DNA of 64,000 bases, taken from positions 33,184-97,183 of the forward strand of contig JAADDZ010000010.1 in the NCBI GenBank assembly GCA_013153635.1. Reading direction: 5' to 3'. The position numbers and the translations under genes were made by a program. Positions 8,499-17,197 of this stretch are shown here, in pieces. The stretch comes from Aquificota bacterium. Lineage in GTDB: Bacteria; Aquificota; Aquificia; Aquificales; Hydrogenothermaceae. The notes beneath the pieces were generated by a model. That model was given only the letters and a program-made list of their open reading frames with translations, was not told the DNA's origin and did no database searches. The first letter of the stretch is position 1; each line of letters opens with the position of its first letter.

Positions 8499-9161
8499 CT
8501 AATCAAAAATGATTTCCCATTCGGTTATAAGATGATTCCCTCTCATAAAGTGGGCTCTTAGTTTTGTTTTTACTATCTCATCTAGGGAATTAAAACCTTC
8601 ACCTCCAACTAAGGTTGGAGTACTGATTCCTCCGACTACAAAGGGCATATGTATTATCCTAATCTCATCTACCAAACCTAATCTTATCATTTCCCAATTT
8701 ATCCGTGAACCACCTTCTACTATTAGGCTTTTGATGCCTCTTTTGTATAGAGTATCCATCATTTTGACAAGGTCTACTTTTTCATCACCACATCGTATAA
8801 CTTCTACTTTTTCTTCTAGATTTTTTACTTTATCTTCTGGGGCTTTTTCTGAAGTGAAGATAATAGTTGGGGCGTCCTTTTCTAAAATATTCGCATTTAT
8901 AGGTATATCTGCCATTGCGGTAGGAACTATTCTCGTCGGGTTTTTTCCTTCTACATGTCTTACTGTAAGGAATGGATTGTCTGTTCTTATAGTTTCTGCA
9001 CCTACCATGATTCCGTCAACTTTTGCTCTAAGCTCATGGAGGTATCTAACTGCATCTTCGTCCATAAATTTCATTATCTCTTTGGAAGACACCCCTTTTT
9101 TTAAGGTAAGCTTGCCGTCTACCGTCACTTCAGAAACTATTATTGTGTATGGTCTACTCAT
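8499..9161 (-). CDS. Archaeal-type 2,5-diamino-6-ribosylaminopyrimidinone 5'-phosphate reductase
   Basis: A 220-residue RibD C-terminal-domain (dihydrofolate-reductase-like) protein with no deaminase domain. Motifs: SEVTVDGKLTL, VDGIMVGAETIRTDNPFLTVR and LIVEGGSRINWEMIRLGLVDEI. The stand-alone reductase is the archaeal/fungal (Rib7/ArfC) arrangement of the second-to-third step of riboflavin synthesis, reducing the ribosyl side chain with NAD(P)H. Bacteria usually have a deaminase-reductase fusion (RibD), so this looks like an archaeal-type version. It lies 13 bases after the CDP-alcohol phosphotransferase gene in a leftward operon. Confidence 0.82.
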   Translation of the reverse strand: MSRPYTIIVSEVTVDGKLTLKKGVSSKEIMKFMDEDAVRYLHELRAKVDGIMVGAETIRTDNPFLTVRHVEGKNPTRIVPTAMADIPINANILEKDAPTIIFTSEKAPEDKVKNLEEKVEVIRCGDEKVDLVKMMDTLYKRGIKSLIVEGGSRINWEMIRLGLVDEIRIIHMPFVVGGISTPTLVGGEGFNSLDEIVKTKLRAHFMRGNHLITEWEIIFD

Positions 9162-9174
9162 TATTAGTATCCTT

Positions 9175-9798
9175 TTAATCGTATTCTTTATTGTACCTTA
9201 TGTAAAGGTAAATAACTCTCTGGGCTAATGACAAAAATGTCAGTGTAGCTATTATTATATACCCTGTTTCAAGACCACCTAATATATTGAATCTCTCAAG
9301 TACAGCAAAAAATATAATCGCCATCATAGTCTCTGGTCTTCCAAAAAAACCTATGCCTTCTAAAGGGTCATTTATCTTTCCTTTTTCTCTTCGCGAAAAA
9401 CCTATCTCTGCATAAGCAACTGGTTTTATGAATGTGTGGAGCATATTAAATATTATAGTCAAGGCTGTAAGGATAGGGGTTGAGTATGTGATGCCGATAA
9501 AAAACAGTACAATCCCATCTACAAATTTGTCTGCCAGCCAGTCAAAAACTGCTCCAAATTTTGAGGCTTTCTCTGTTTCTCTTGCTACTACTCCGTCCAT
9601 TAAGTCCATAAAACCGCTCATAAATAAAAGAGTAGCCCCAGCAAGAGGCATCTTTTGATAAAAAAATACAGCAGATAGTACTCCAAGTATAACAGATATA
9701 ATGGTAATTATATTTGGAGTAAGGTGTGTTTTTACAAGGAGTAAGCCTATTGGTTCATATAGTTTTTTTAAGCTTTTTCGTTTTGAAGTTAGGTTCAT
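9175..9798 (-). CDS. CDP-alcohol phosphatidyltransferase family membrane enzyme
   Basis: A 207-residue integral membrane protein, about six TM segments. The full catalytic motif D-x2-DG-x2-AR-x8-G-x3-D-x3-D is present (D65, D68, G69, A72-R73, G82, D86, D90). It transfers a phosphoalcohol from CDP-linked substrate to a second alcohol. The segment GIGFFGRPETM and overall pattern resemble archaeal archaetidylinositol-phosphate-synthase-like members more than PgsA or PssA, so a role in phosphatidylinositol-type lipid or thermoprotective inositol-phosphate synthesis is possible but unproven. It sits 10 bases after ilvC. Confidence 0.8.
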   Translation of the reverse strand: MNLTSKRKSLKKLYEPIGLLLVKTHLTPNIITIISVILGVLSAVFFYQKMPLAGATLLFMSGFMDLMDGVVARETEKASKFGAVFDWLADKFVDGIVLFFIGITYSTPILTALTIIFNMLHTFIKPVAYAEIGFSRREKGKINDPLEGIGFFGRPETMMAIIFFAVLERFNILGGLETGYIIIATLTFLSLAQRVIYLYIRYNKEYD

Positions 9799-9808
9799 GT
9801 TTTACCTG

Positions 9809-10822
<1,014 letters not shown>

Positions 10823-10836
10823 TTAGAAAAATGTAT

Positions 10837-11466
10837 TTAGTATTTTTTTATCAAAATCTGTTCTATTTTATAATTTTCTAACAAAAATTTAAATAGAGTT
10901 ACCGCTTGTTCTTTGTTTAGGTATATAGAATTAAGACCTATGATAACCTTCCCTAGGTCTATTACACTGTCTTTTGGTGAACTGTTCTTTTGGACTGCTG
11001 GTTTGTAATACACGAGTATATCCCCTTTTTGAGATTCTATTTTGTACTGGGAATATCTAGGTTTAGTCTTGGTCTTTATCAATATGTATACTTTTTTCTC
11101 TTTTTTCTCTTTTAGATAAAAATCTCCTAATTCTTCAAATAGCTGGTTTAATGTTTTATACAGGCTTTCTCCATCTCTTGCTAGCATACATACTATTTTT
11201 AGGGTGTACTGTTTACTGCTCAAGAGTTCTAAACATAGGTTGTAATCAGTTCCTATCCAGCTTATAAAGGGTCTAATGATTAGTGAATACTCTTTTGTAG
11301 GTAAAAAGTAGTCTGCATCATTTAGGTTGTTTACTACAAAGTCTGTTAGTACTTTTCCGTATTCAGAAAGTACATTTGCAGTTTGGGTATCTTGTATCCC
11401 TATTTCAGCAGGTTTTGTTTTTACAAAAAGTAGTAAACAGATAACTAAACTTATAAAAAGTTTCAT
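10837..11466 (-). CDS. Exported protein of unknown function inside the ilv operon
   Basis: A 209-residue protein with a signal peptide (MKLFISLVICLLLFVKTKPAE). Its ATG overlaps the stop of ilvN by 4 bases, so it is translationally coupled and real. No family is recognised. The mature part is mixed alpha/beta and Lys-rich, with a Lys-rich linker and YILIKTKTKPRY near the middle, and no Cys pair or metal motif. Its insertion between ilvN and ilvC in a biosynthetic operon is odd. It could be a periplasmic or outer-membrane-associated protein that is simply co-transcribed. Confidence 0.7.
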   Translation of the reverse strand: MKLFISLVICLLLFVKTKPAEIGIQDTQTANVLSEYGKVLTDFVVNNLNDADYFLPTKEYSLIIRPFISWIGTDYNLCLELLSSKQYTLKIVCMLARDGESLYKTLNQLFEELGDFYLKEKKEKKVYILIKTKTKPRYSQYKIESQKGDILVYYKPAVQKNSSPKDSVIDLGKVIIGLNSIYLNKEQAVTLFKFLLENYKIEQILIKKY

Positions 11467-12026
11467 TCTACATATTTTGCGTACTTATGTTTCGCTGATT
11501 CTCTAGATATGGCTAATGTTCCAGTTCTTGCTAAATCTTTTATTCCAAAAGGTCTAAGCAGGTCTATGAATGCTTCTATCTTGTCTATATCTCCTGTAAC
11601 TTCTATTGTATATGTATCTGTTGATACATCTACTATCTTTGCTCTAAAGATATTTACTAACCTCATTATTTCGTCTCTGGCTTTTTCGTCTCCTGTATGA
11701 ACCTTTATAAGGACTAGCTCCCTTTCTATATGAGGAATACAGGTTATATCTCTCACTCTAAGGGTTTCAATTAGTTTTCTTAACTGTTTTATAATCTGTT
11801 CTATTATCCGTTCATCGCCTTTTACTACTATGGTTATTCTAGCTATGTTAGGTTCATGGGTAACTCCTACTGTTAGACTTTCTATGTTATACCCTCTACT
11901 GGCGAATAGATTGGTTATACGAGCTAAAACTCCAAAGTTGTGCTGAACTCTCACTACTATTACATGTCTTCCTATCTTTTTGGGAGGTTCTGGTCTTATT
12001 TTGACAGTTTTGATTTCCTGTTCCAT
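11463..12026 (-). CDS. ilvN: Acetolactate synthase small (regulatory) subunit
   Basis: A 187-residue protein with an N-terminal ACT domain (HVIVVRVQHNFGVLARITNLFASRGYNIESLTVG) followed by the ALS small-subunit C-terminal domain (ELVLIKVHTGDEKARDEIMRLVNIFRAKIVDVS...). It activates IlvB and mediates feedback inhibition by valine. A short basic N-terminal extension (MEQEIKTVKIRPEPPKKIGR) precedes the ACT domain. It starts 3 bases after ilvB. Confidence 0.95.
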   Translation of the reverse strand: MEQEIKTVKIRPEPPKKIGRHVIVVRVQHNFGVLARITNLFASRGYNIESLTVGVTHEPNIARITIVVKGDERIIEQIIKQLRKLIETLRVRDITCIPHIERELVLIKVHTGDEKARDEIMRLVNIFRAKIVDVSTDTYTIEVTGDIDKIEAFIDLLRPFGIKDLARTGTLAISRESAKHKYAKYVE

Positions 12027-12029
12027 TAA

Positions 12030-13775
12030 TTACCCCACTAAATACATAGTTTCTGCTTTTCCTTTTTCTCCCGGATTTAAAATCATCTCTCTATAACTTT
12101 TTCCTGCTGGAACCATAGGGAGAACATTCTCTTCTCTGTCTACAGCCATATCTATTATAACAGGTCTATCGTTTATAGACATTGCTTCTTGTAGGACTTT
12201 TTTTACCTCTTTTGGTTTGGTTGCTCTAAGTCCTACCGCCCCAAAACTTTCTGCTAATTTTACAAAGTCTGGTTGAACAGACAAACATACACTTGCATAT
12301 CTACTATCGTAGAAGAACTCTTGCCACTGTCTAACCATTCCTAAGAATTCGTTGTTTATTATTACCACTTTTATAGGTATCCTGTACTGAACAGCTGTTG
12401 CTATATCTTGGATATTCATAATAAAAGACCCATCTCCTTCTATAGCGAACACTTCTTTTTCTGGTCTTGCAATTTTTGCACCTATGGCGGCTGGGAAGCC
12501 ATATCCCATTGTACCTAGTCCTCCAGAGTTTAAGAACTGTCTTGGGAAAGAATATTTGTAGAACATAGCTGTCCACATCTGGTGCTGACCAACCCCAGCA
12601 GTAATAATAGCATCTCCTTTTGTTACTTCATAGATTTCTTCTATTACGTATTGGGGTTTTATTATTTTGTCTGATTTTATGTAGGTTAGAGGGTGTTCCT
12701 TTTTCCAGTTTTCTATCTGTTTTAGCCAACTTTTTCTAGCTTTTTCCCACTGGATTGGGTTCTTTTTTAGTTCTTTTATTAATTTTTGTAAAACGATTTT
12801 AACATCACCTACGATAGGAACATCTACAGTAATATTTTTGCTTATAGATGCTGGGTCTATATCTATATGTATGATTTTTGCTTCTGGTGCAAATTCTTGT
12901 ATCTTTCCAGTAACTCTATCGTCGAATCTTGCTCCTACTGCTATTAGAAGGTCTGAATGATAGACAGCCATATTTGCGTAGTAAGTTCCGTGCATACCTA
13001 ACATGTGGAGTGCTAGAGGGTGAGTTTCTGGGAATGCTCCTTTTCCCATATTTGTTGTGGTTACAGGTATCTTGGTAAGTTCTACTAGTTCTTGAAGTTC
13101 TTTGGAGGCATCAGAGATGATAACCCCTCCTCCAACGTAGAGTACAGGTCTTTTTGCTTTTCGTATAAGTTCTGCGGCTTTTTTTATCTGTAGATAATTG
13201 CCTTCTACATGAGGTTTGTAACCGGGAAGGGATTTTTCTACTTCACTGTCGGTGGGGATTGTGTACTCTGATTTTTGCTGGGTTATATCTTTTGGTATGT
13301 CTACTAAAACAGGTCCCGGTCTTCCTGTTCTGGCTATGTAAAAGGCTTGTCTTATTACTAAAGGTAGTTCCTTTATATCAGTAACCAAAAAGTTATGCTT
13401 TGTTATTGGTCTTGTTATACCGATAACATCTGCCTCTTGAAACGCATCTGTACCTATGTAATGTCTAGGAACCTGTCCAGTTATGGCAACCATCGGTACA
13501 GAGTCCATATATGCAGTGGCTAACCCTGTTACCAGATTTGTTGCTCCGGGTCCAGAGGTAGCCATTACTACTCCTACCTTTCCAGTAGCTCTAGCATAAC
13601 CATCTGCCATGTGAGCCGCCGCCTGTTCGTGTCTGGTGAGTATATTTCTAAAAGGAGCGTTAAATAAGGCATCATATACCTCCATTATAGCCCCTCCGGG
13701 TAATCCAAAAACTGTATCTACTCCTTCTGCATTAAGTACATCTACAATAATATCTGCACCTCTTTTAGCTGTCAT
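12030..13775 (-). CDS. ilvB: Acetolactate synthase large (catalytic) subunit
   Basis: A 581-residue ThDP enzyme. The N-terminal Pyr domain has [14 protein letters not shown] and the catalytic Glu region [19 protein letters not shown]. The central FAD-binding domain ([27 protein letters not shown]) and the C-terminal PP domain follow, with [12 protein letters not shown]...IINN as the ThDP/Mg motif. It condenses pyruvate to acetolactate as the first step of branched-chain amino acid synthesis. It is the first gene of the leftward operon; an AAGGAG site precedes the ATG. The divergent HATPase/GNAT gene begins 98 bases away. Confidence 0.96.
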   Translation of the reverse strand: MTAKRGADIIVDVLNAEGVDTVFGLPGGAIMEVYDALFNAPFRNILTRHEQAAAHMADGYARATGKVGVVMATSGPGATNLVTGLATAYMDSVPMVAITGQVPRHYIGTDAFQEADVIGITRPITKHNFLVTDIKELPLVIRQAFYIARTGRPGPVLVDIPKDITQQKSEYTIPTDSEVEKSLPGYKPHVEGNYLQIKKAAELIRKAKRPVLYVGGGVIISDASKELQELVELTKIPVTTTNMGKGAFPETHPLALHMLGMHGTYYANMAVYHSDLLIAVGARFDDRVTGKIQEFAPEAKIIHIDIDPASISKNITVDVPIVGDVKIVLQKLIKELKKNPIQWEKARKSWLKQIENWKKEHPLTYIKSDKIIKPQYVIEEIYEVTKGDAIITAGVGQHQMWTAMFYKYSFPRQFLNSGGLGTMGYGFPAAIGAKIARPEKEVFAIEGDGSFIMNIQDIATAVQYRIPIKVVIINNEFLGMVRQWQEFFYDSRYASVCLSVQPDFVKLAESFGAVGLRATKPKEVKKVLQEAMSINDRPVIIDMAVDREENVLPMVPAGKSYREMILNPGEKGKAETMYLVG

Positions 13776-13873
13776 AATTAACTCCTTGAAATTTGAAAAG
13801 TTTTAAACTTATATTATAAATCTATTAGCTATATTTTTATAACAGAAGTCATATAAGTAGAGGTTTATTTGTA

Positions 13874-15337
13874 TTGGAAGCAAAATTATCACTTAAAGAC
13901 GACCTTAGATTATTGAATCCAGCTTTAAAGTTTGGGTATGAGTACTGTATAAACGCTGGCTTAGATAAAGAATCAGCCTTAGAGTTTATACTCGCTTTTG
14001 ATGAGCTTTTATCTGATGTTATTCAGTTTGCATATCCAGAAGAAGAGGGAGAGATAGAGATAACTTTCAGAAATAATCTTTCTGAAGTAGAAGCTGTTAT
14101 ACAAGAGTTTGGTGAACCTTTCGACCCAGAAAAGCATAGATTTAGCAAAGAAAAATTTATCAAAGAGGGAAGCTTTGAGGGAGCAGGTCTAGAGGTTATA
14201 AAACATTTTGTTGACAACTTTATCTTTATGATAAAAGGTAAGGCAGGAAAAGAGTTTAGACTTGTCAAAAATATTAGACACCCTCATATAACAGAGATGT
14301 TTAAACCAGAAGGTATCAAAAAAGAAGAACCTGTAGGGGTAAGCTACAAACTTTTTCCAGTAAAACCTGAAGATGCAGAAGATATTGCAAAACTCATATA
14401 TAGGGCTTACGGATACACTTATCCGAAAGAAGATATGTACTACCCAGCTAAGATAAAGGAAGCATTAAGAGCCGGTCAAAAGTTCGGTGTTATTGTAAAA
14501 ACAGAGAGAGGAGAGACTGTAGGTTATTTTGCTGTTTTGATGAGTACTGATTCTAATATTGGTGAAGTTGGAGAAGTGGTAGTTTCACCTAAGCATAGAG
14601 GAAAAGGTCTTATGACCATGATGATGAATGCATTGATAGATATGGCTAAAGAAAAGGGTCTTTTGGGACTGTTCGGTGAAGCAGTTACTGTCCATACTAT
14701 AAGCCAGAAAGTAAATGCCAAATTTGGTTTTAAATCAACAGCTCTATTACTTGGTATGTTCCCCTACATTGAGTACAAAGGGTTTGATGTAAGACAGCCT
14801 CGTATCTCTGTAGTTATTGATTTTTTACCTTTAGTTAAAAGAGAAAAAGCGAAAATCTATGCTCCTGCAAAATACAAGAACATCTTAGAACAGATATATA
14901 AAAACCTTGGAATTAATCTGTCTTTTGGAAGGGAAAAAGCCCATCTAACTACAGAAAAATCTAATCTAAAGTTAGACATCAGTTTCAAATATCAAAATGC
15001 ACTAATCGTAGTAAACAGATATGGTAAAGACTTTTTCTCTCGCATAGAGAAAAACCTAAAATCTTTAAAAGATAAAAAGATAGAAGCTATTTTTATAGAT
15101 TTACCTTTAGACAATCCATATACACGAACAGCGGTAGACAGACTAAATGAATTGGGGTTTATCTTTGGTGGAGTGATGCCCCTTTTTCATAAAGAAAAGG
15201 ATTTTCTTCGACTTCAGTATGTAACTTTGGATTTTGATTCTAGATATGTATATGTTTACTCTGATATGGCAAAAAAGATAAAAAACAAAGTTTTTAGAGA
15301 ATATAAAAGATGGTTGAAAAACAGAACAACAAGCTAA
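13874..15337 (+). CDS. HATPase (anti-sigma-kinase-like) domain fused to GNAT acetyltransferase
   Basis: A 487-residue protein from TTG 13874. Residues ~10-135 resemble RsbW/SpoIIAB-type ATPase domains: FDELLSDVIQFAYPEE (N-box-like), IQEFGEPFDPEKH (G1-like) and FEGAGLEVIKHFVDNFIF. The N-box Asn is Asp and the G1 Asp is Glu, so kinase activity is doubtful. Residues ~155-300 are a GNAT fold (EDAEDIAKLIYRAYGYTYPKEDMY; GEVVVSPKHRGKGLMTMMMN is the acetyl-CoA loop). The rest is a second GNAT-like or unknown domain. The 3' end overlaps the STAS gene by 28 bases. A partner-switch-like sensor is inferred. Confidence 0.8.
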   Translation: MEAKLSLKDDLRLLNPALKFGYEYCINAGLDKESALEFILAFDELLSDVIQFAYPEEEGEIEITFRNNLSEVEAVIQEFGEPFDPEKHRFSKEKFIKEGSFEGAGLEVIKHFVDNFIFMIKGKAGKEFRLVKNIRHPHITEMFKPEGIKKEEPVGVSYKLFPVKPEDAEDIAKLIYRAYGYTYPKEDMYYPAKIKEALRAGQKFGVIVKTERGETVGYFAVLMSTDSNIGEVGEVVVSPKHRGKGLMTMMMNALIDMAKEKGLLGLFGEAVTVHTISQKVNAKFGFKSTALLLGMFPYIEYKGFDVRQPRISVVIDFLPLVKREKAKIYAPAKYKNILEQIYKNLGINLSFGREKAHLTTEKSNLKLDISFKYQNALIVVNRYGKDFFSRIEKNLKSLKDKKIEAIFIDLPLDNPYTRTAVDRLNELGFIFGGVMPLFHKEKDFLRLQYVTLDFDSRYVYVYSDMAKKIKNKVFREYKRWLKNRTTS

Positions 15338-15597
15338 TAGTAAAACCAGTATGGATTTTTAATACTTTCACCGTGTTTATTATTGAAAAAGAATTAGACA
15401 AATCTATAGATACTGTGGAAGTAGATTTAGTAGATACACAGCTTGTAGACACAGACGCCTTGAAGTTTTTGTACCAGTTGGCTGTAGGTGGTAGACAAGT
15501 GATAATTAAAAATCCTCCAAAGATAATGTTTGATGTACTTGAACTGTTAGATATTTTTGATGAGTTTTTCAAAGTTGTAAGGTTAACACGGAGTTAA
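15310..15597 (+). CDS. STAS-domain (anti-anti-sigma-like) protein
   Basis: A 95-residue single STAS domain (WIFNTFTVFIIEKELDKSIDTVEVDLVDTQLVDTDALKFLYQLAV). In SpoIIAA/RsbV the phosphorylated Ser lies in D-S-S-G. Here the corresponding residues read D-T-D-A, with Asp at the phospho-acceptor position and Thr beside it. It overlaps the HATPase/GNAT gene by 28 bases and is almost surely co-translated with it, which supports a physical pair. No sigma factor gene adjoins. The 3' end overlaps the convergent tetR gene by 15 bases. Confidence 0.75.
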   Translation: MVEKQNNKLIVKPVWIFNTFTVFIIEKELDKSIDTVEVDLVDTQLVDTDALKFLYQLAVGGRQVIIKNPPKIMFDVLELLDIFDEFFKVVRLTRS

Positions 15598-16185
15598 CAA
15601 AATAGATAACTGACTTGTAACTTCTTGAGCTTTCTTTCTTAGAGAATAATTCATACCTTGCAACATCCAGTTTAGGGTGCATGATATTATAAAACCCATG
15701 ATTAGATTTGCTCCGATTTCAACATCTATTTTTTTTATTTCTCCTTTTTTTATACCTTCTTGTAATATGCTCTTTATACCTTCTTTGTACAAGTCTATAA
15801 CCGAAGCAAGAGCTTTCCTTTTTTCTGGGTCTCCAAGATGTATCTCATCAGAGAATATAACTCTAGGTAGTATCTTCGTTTTTTCTATCAGCTCAAAATG
15901 GTGTTCGTACAGAATCTTTAATTTTTGTATAGTATTTTTTCCTGTTTGGGCTTTGTTTAAAATATTTTCTAACTGCTGTTTTATATGAGAGATAAAATAT
16001 ACAAGCATCTGGTCTTTATTTTTAAAGTATTTATAGATAGCAGGCTGGGATACACCCAGCCTTTTTGCTACCTCTGTAGTAGAAACTTCGGATAGACCTT
16101 TTTCTGCTATTATATGTGCTATAGCAAAAAATACTTCCTCTTTTCTTTCTTCTACTGGCTTTCTTTTTTTCAATAAAATCCCCAA
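15583..16185 (-). CDS. TetR-family transcriptional repressor
   Basis: A ~200-residue regulator. The N-terminal helix-turn-helix is clear (VFFAIAHIIAEKGLSEVSTTEVAKRLGVSQPAIYKYFKNKDQMLVYFI), and the C-terminal ligand/dimer domain is helical. The start is TTG at 16185 or a second TTG at 16173, the latter with GGGGA six bases upstream. It is the third gene of a leftward string (cytochrome, DUF2231, tetR). The divergent region at 17064-17197 carries two palindromes that fit TetR operators, so it probably represses both its own operon and the RND pump. Confidence 0.88.
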   Translation of the reverse strand: MGILLKKRKPVEERKEEVFFAIAHIIAEKGLSEVSTTEVAKRLGVSQPAIYKYFKNKDQMLVYFISHIKQQLENILNKAQTGKNTIQKLKILYEHHFELIEKTKILPRVIFSDEIHLGDPEKRKALASVIDLYKEGIKSILQEGIKKGEIKKIDVEIGANLIMGFIISCTLNWMLQGMNYSLRKKAQEVTSQLSILLTPC

Positions 16186-16683
16186 TTAATCATCATCATC
16201 GTGTTTGTATTTGTATACCTTTGAAGGCGTTTTGTCACATTTTACTCCTACTCCATAGTCGTAAACTAACTTTCCTCCAATCCTCCCTTGGTAACCTACG
16301 GCAATAGCTGTCAGTACTGCCACTACTAAGTAAATCAAAAACAATTTATATATCTGTTTAATCTGGATAAATACTCTAAAGCCTCCTATCAACAGAACTA
16401 TCCAAGGTAACAGCTCTCCTAACTCTTCATGTTTTTCAAGAAGTTCGTATGCTACTGTACCTTCTATAAATTCTTCTACCACCTCTTCTGCTTGAACACC
16501 TGTTACAAAAGCTCCAAACATAGCTATAACTCCACCAACCATAGTCCAAAAACCAGCCTGCTTTAGAGAGTTTTTGTTTAGTATAGTGCCTAAAATATCA
16601 AAGATAACAGAAGTGATGACCAAAGCAACAGCAAAGTGGACTATCGGTGGGTGAAATTGGGCTAAAAACTCCATGATTACCAA
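16186..16683 (-). CDS. DUF2231-family multi-pass membrane protein
   Basis: A 165-residue inner-membrane protein with about four TM helices. The opening FLAQFHPPIVHFAVALVITSVIFDILG has the conserved HPPIVHFP-like motif of DUF2231, with two His that could bind heme or metal. It ends in a His-Asp-rich tail (KYKHDDDD). It overlaps the cytochrome gene by 7 bases at its 5' end and abuts tetR, so all three are co-transcribed. Members often sit near c-type cytochromes. A membrane electron-transfer role together with the cytochrome is inferred. Confidence 0.75.
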   Translation of the reverse strand: MVIMEFLAQFHPPIVHFAVALVITSVIFDILGTILNKNSLKQAGFWTMVGGVIAMFGAFVTGVQAEEVVEEFIEGTVAYELLEKHEELGELLPWIVLLIGGFRVFIQIKQIYKLFLIYLVVAVLTAIAVGYQGRIGGKLVYDYGVGVKCDKTPSKVYKYKHDDDD

Positions 16684-17063
16684 CCTCTAAAAAGACTGTG
16701 ACAGGACATACAACCTTGTACCATATTTGTATATTTTTTAAATGCTTCCTCTCTTTTTCCCTCTTCTATAAGATGAACTATATCCTCTGCAGAGCCATGT
16801 ACTATTCTTTCAAAACTCTTCATGTTTTTAACAAATTCTTGTCTCTTTTCTGGAGGAATATACTTTGCGGCTCCTCCCTTTGGCATAGGGTGGTCAGCTA
16901 TAGCTTTAGCTCCCTCTTTTACCATTAAGTCATTGTTCCAGATGAAACCTTGCAAGATTTTGAGAGTTTCAAAATCTACCTTTTGCATAACATCTCTCAA
17001 GGTTAAATCACCTGCCATTGAAAAAGTTGATACTGCAAGAACAGTTGTGAGTATTTTTTTCAT
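16677..17063 (-). CDS. Periplasmic mono-heme c-type cytochrome (cytochrome c'-like)
   Basis: A 128-residue protein with a signal peptide (MKKILTTVLAVSTFSMAG) and a single C-terminal heme motif CMSCH at ~res 119-123. A helical body precedes it (KVDFETLKILQGFIWNNDLMVKEGAKAIADHPMP...). A heme motif at the extreme C-terminus of a four-helix body resembles cytochrome c'/c-556. It is the first gene of the TetR-controlled leftward operon. What electron transfer or ligand sensing has to do with the divergent efflux pump is unclear. Confidence 0.8.
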   Translation of the reverse strand: MKKILTTVLAVSTFSMAGDLTLRDVMQKVDFETLKILQGFIWNNDLMVKEGAKAIADHPMPKGGAAKYIPPEKRQEFVKNMKSFERIVHGSAEDIVHLIEEGKREEAFKKYTNMVQGCMSCHSLFRGW

Positions 17064-17083
17064 TACTAACCCTCCTAATGAAT

Positions 17084-17105
17084 TTAGTTATAAAATTATA
17101 ACTAA
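17084..17105. promoter_or_regulatory. Operator 1: perfect 22-bp palindrome (probable TetR site)
   Basis: TTAGTTATAA, two bases AA, then the exact reverse complement TTATAACTAA. It overlaps the -10 box of the leftward promoter. The same half-site recurs at 17162-17183. The pairing with the nearby tetR gene is an inference. Confidence 0.75.
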
Positions 17106-17121
17106 TTTTATGGTGTGTCAA
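17095..17121 (-). promoter_or_regulatory. Leftward promoter of cytochrome-DUF2231-tetR operon
   Basis: On the minus strand TTGACA (17121-17116) is followed by 15 bases and TATAAT (17100-17095), or by 17 bases and TAATTT. The -10 box lies inside operator 1. Confidence 0.6.
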
Positions 17122-17134
17122 CTAGCTTGTCAGT

Positions 17135-17163
17135 TTGACATTTTGAAAATTTTATCCTATATT
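17135..17163 (+). promoter_or_regulatory. Rightward sigma-70 promoter of the RND pump operon
   Basis: TTGACA at 17135-17140, an exact 17-base spacer, and TATATT at 17158-17163. The -10 box runs directly into operator 2, so a bound repressor would block polymerase. Confidence 0.75.
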
Positions 17164-17183
17164 AGTTATAAACTTATAACTTA
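17162..17183. promoter_or_regulatory. Operator 2: near-perfect 22-bp palindrome (probable TetR site)
   Basis: TTAGTTATAA, AC, then TTATAACTTA. Nine of ten positions match the reverse complement of the left half, and the left half is identical to that of operator 1. It lies just downstream of the rightward -10 and before the TTG start at 17198. Confidence 0.75.
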
Positions 17184-17197
17184 CTTAAGGTGAAAAG

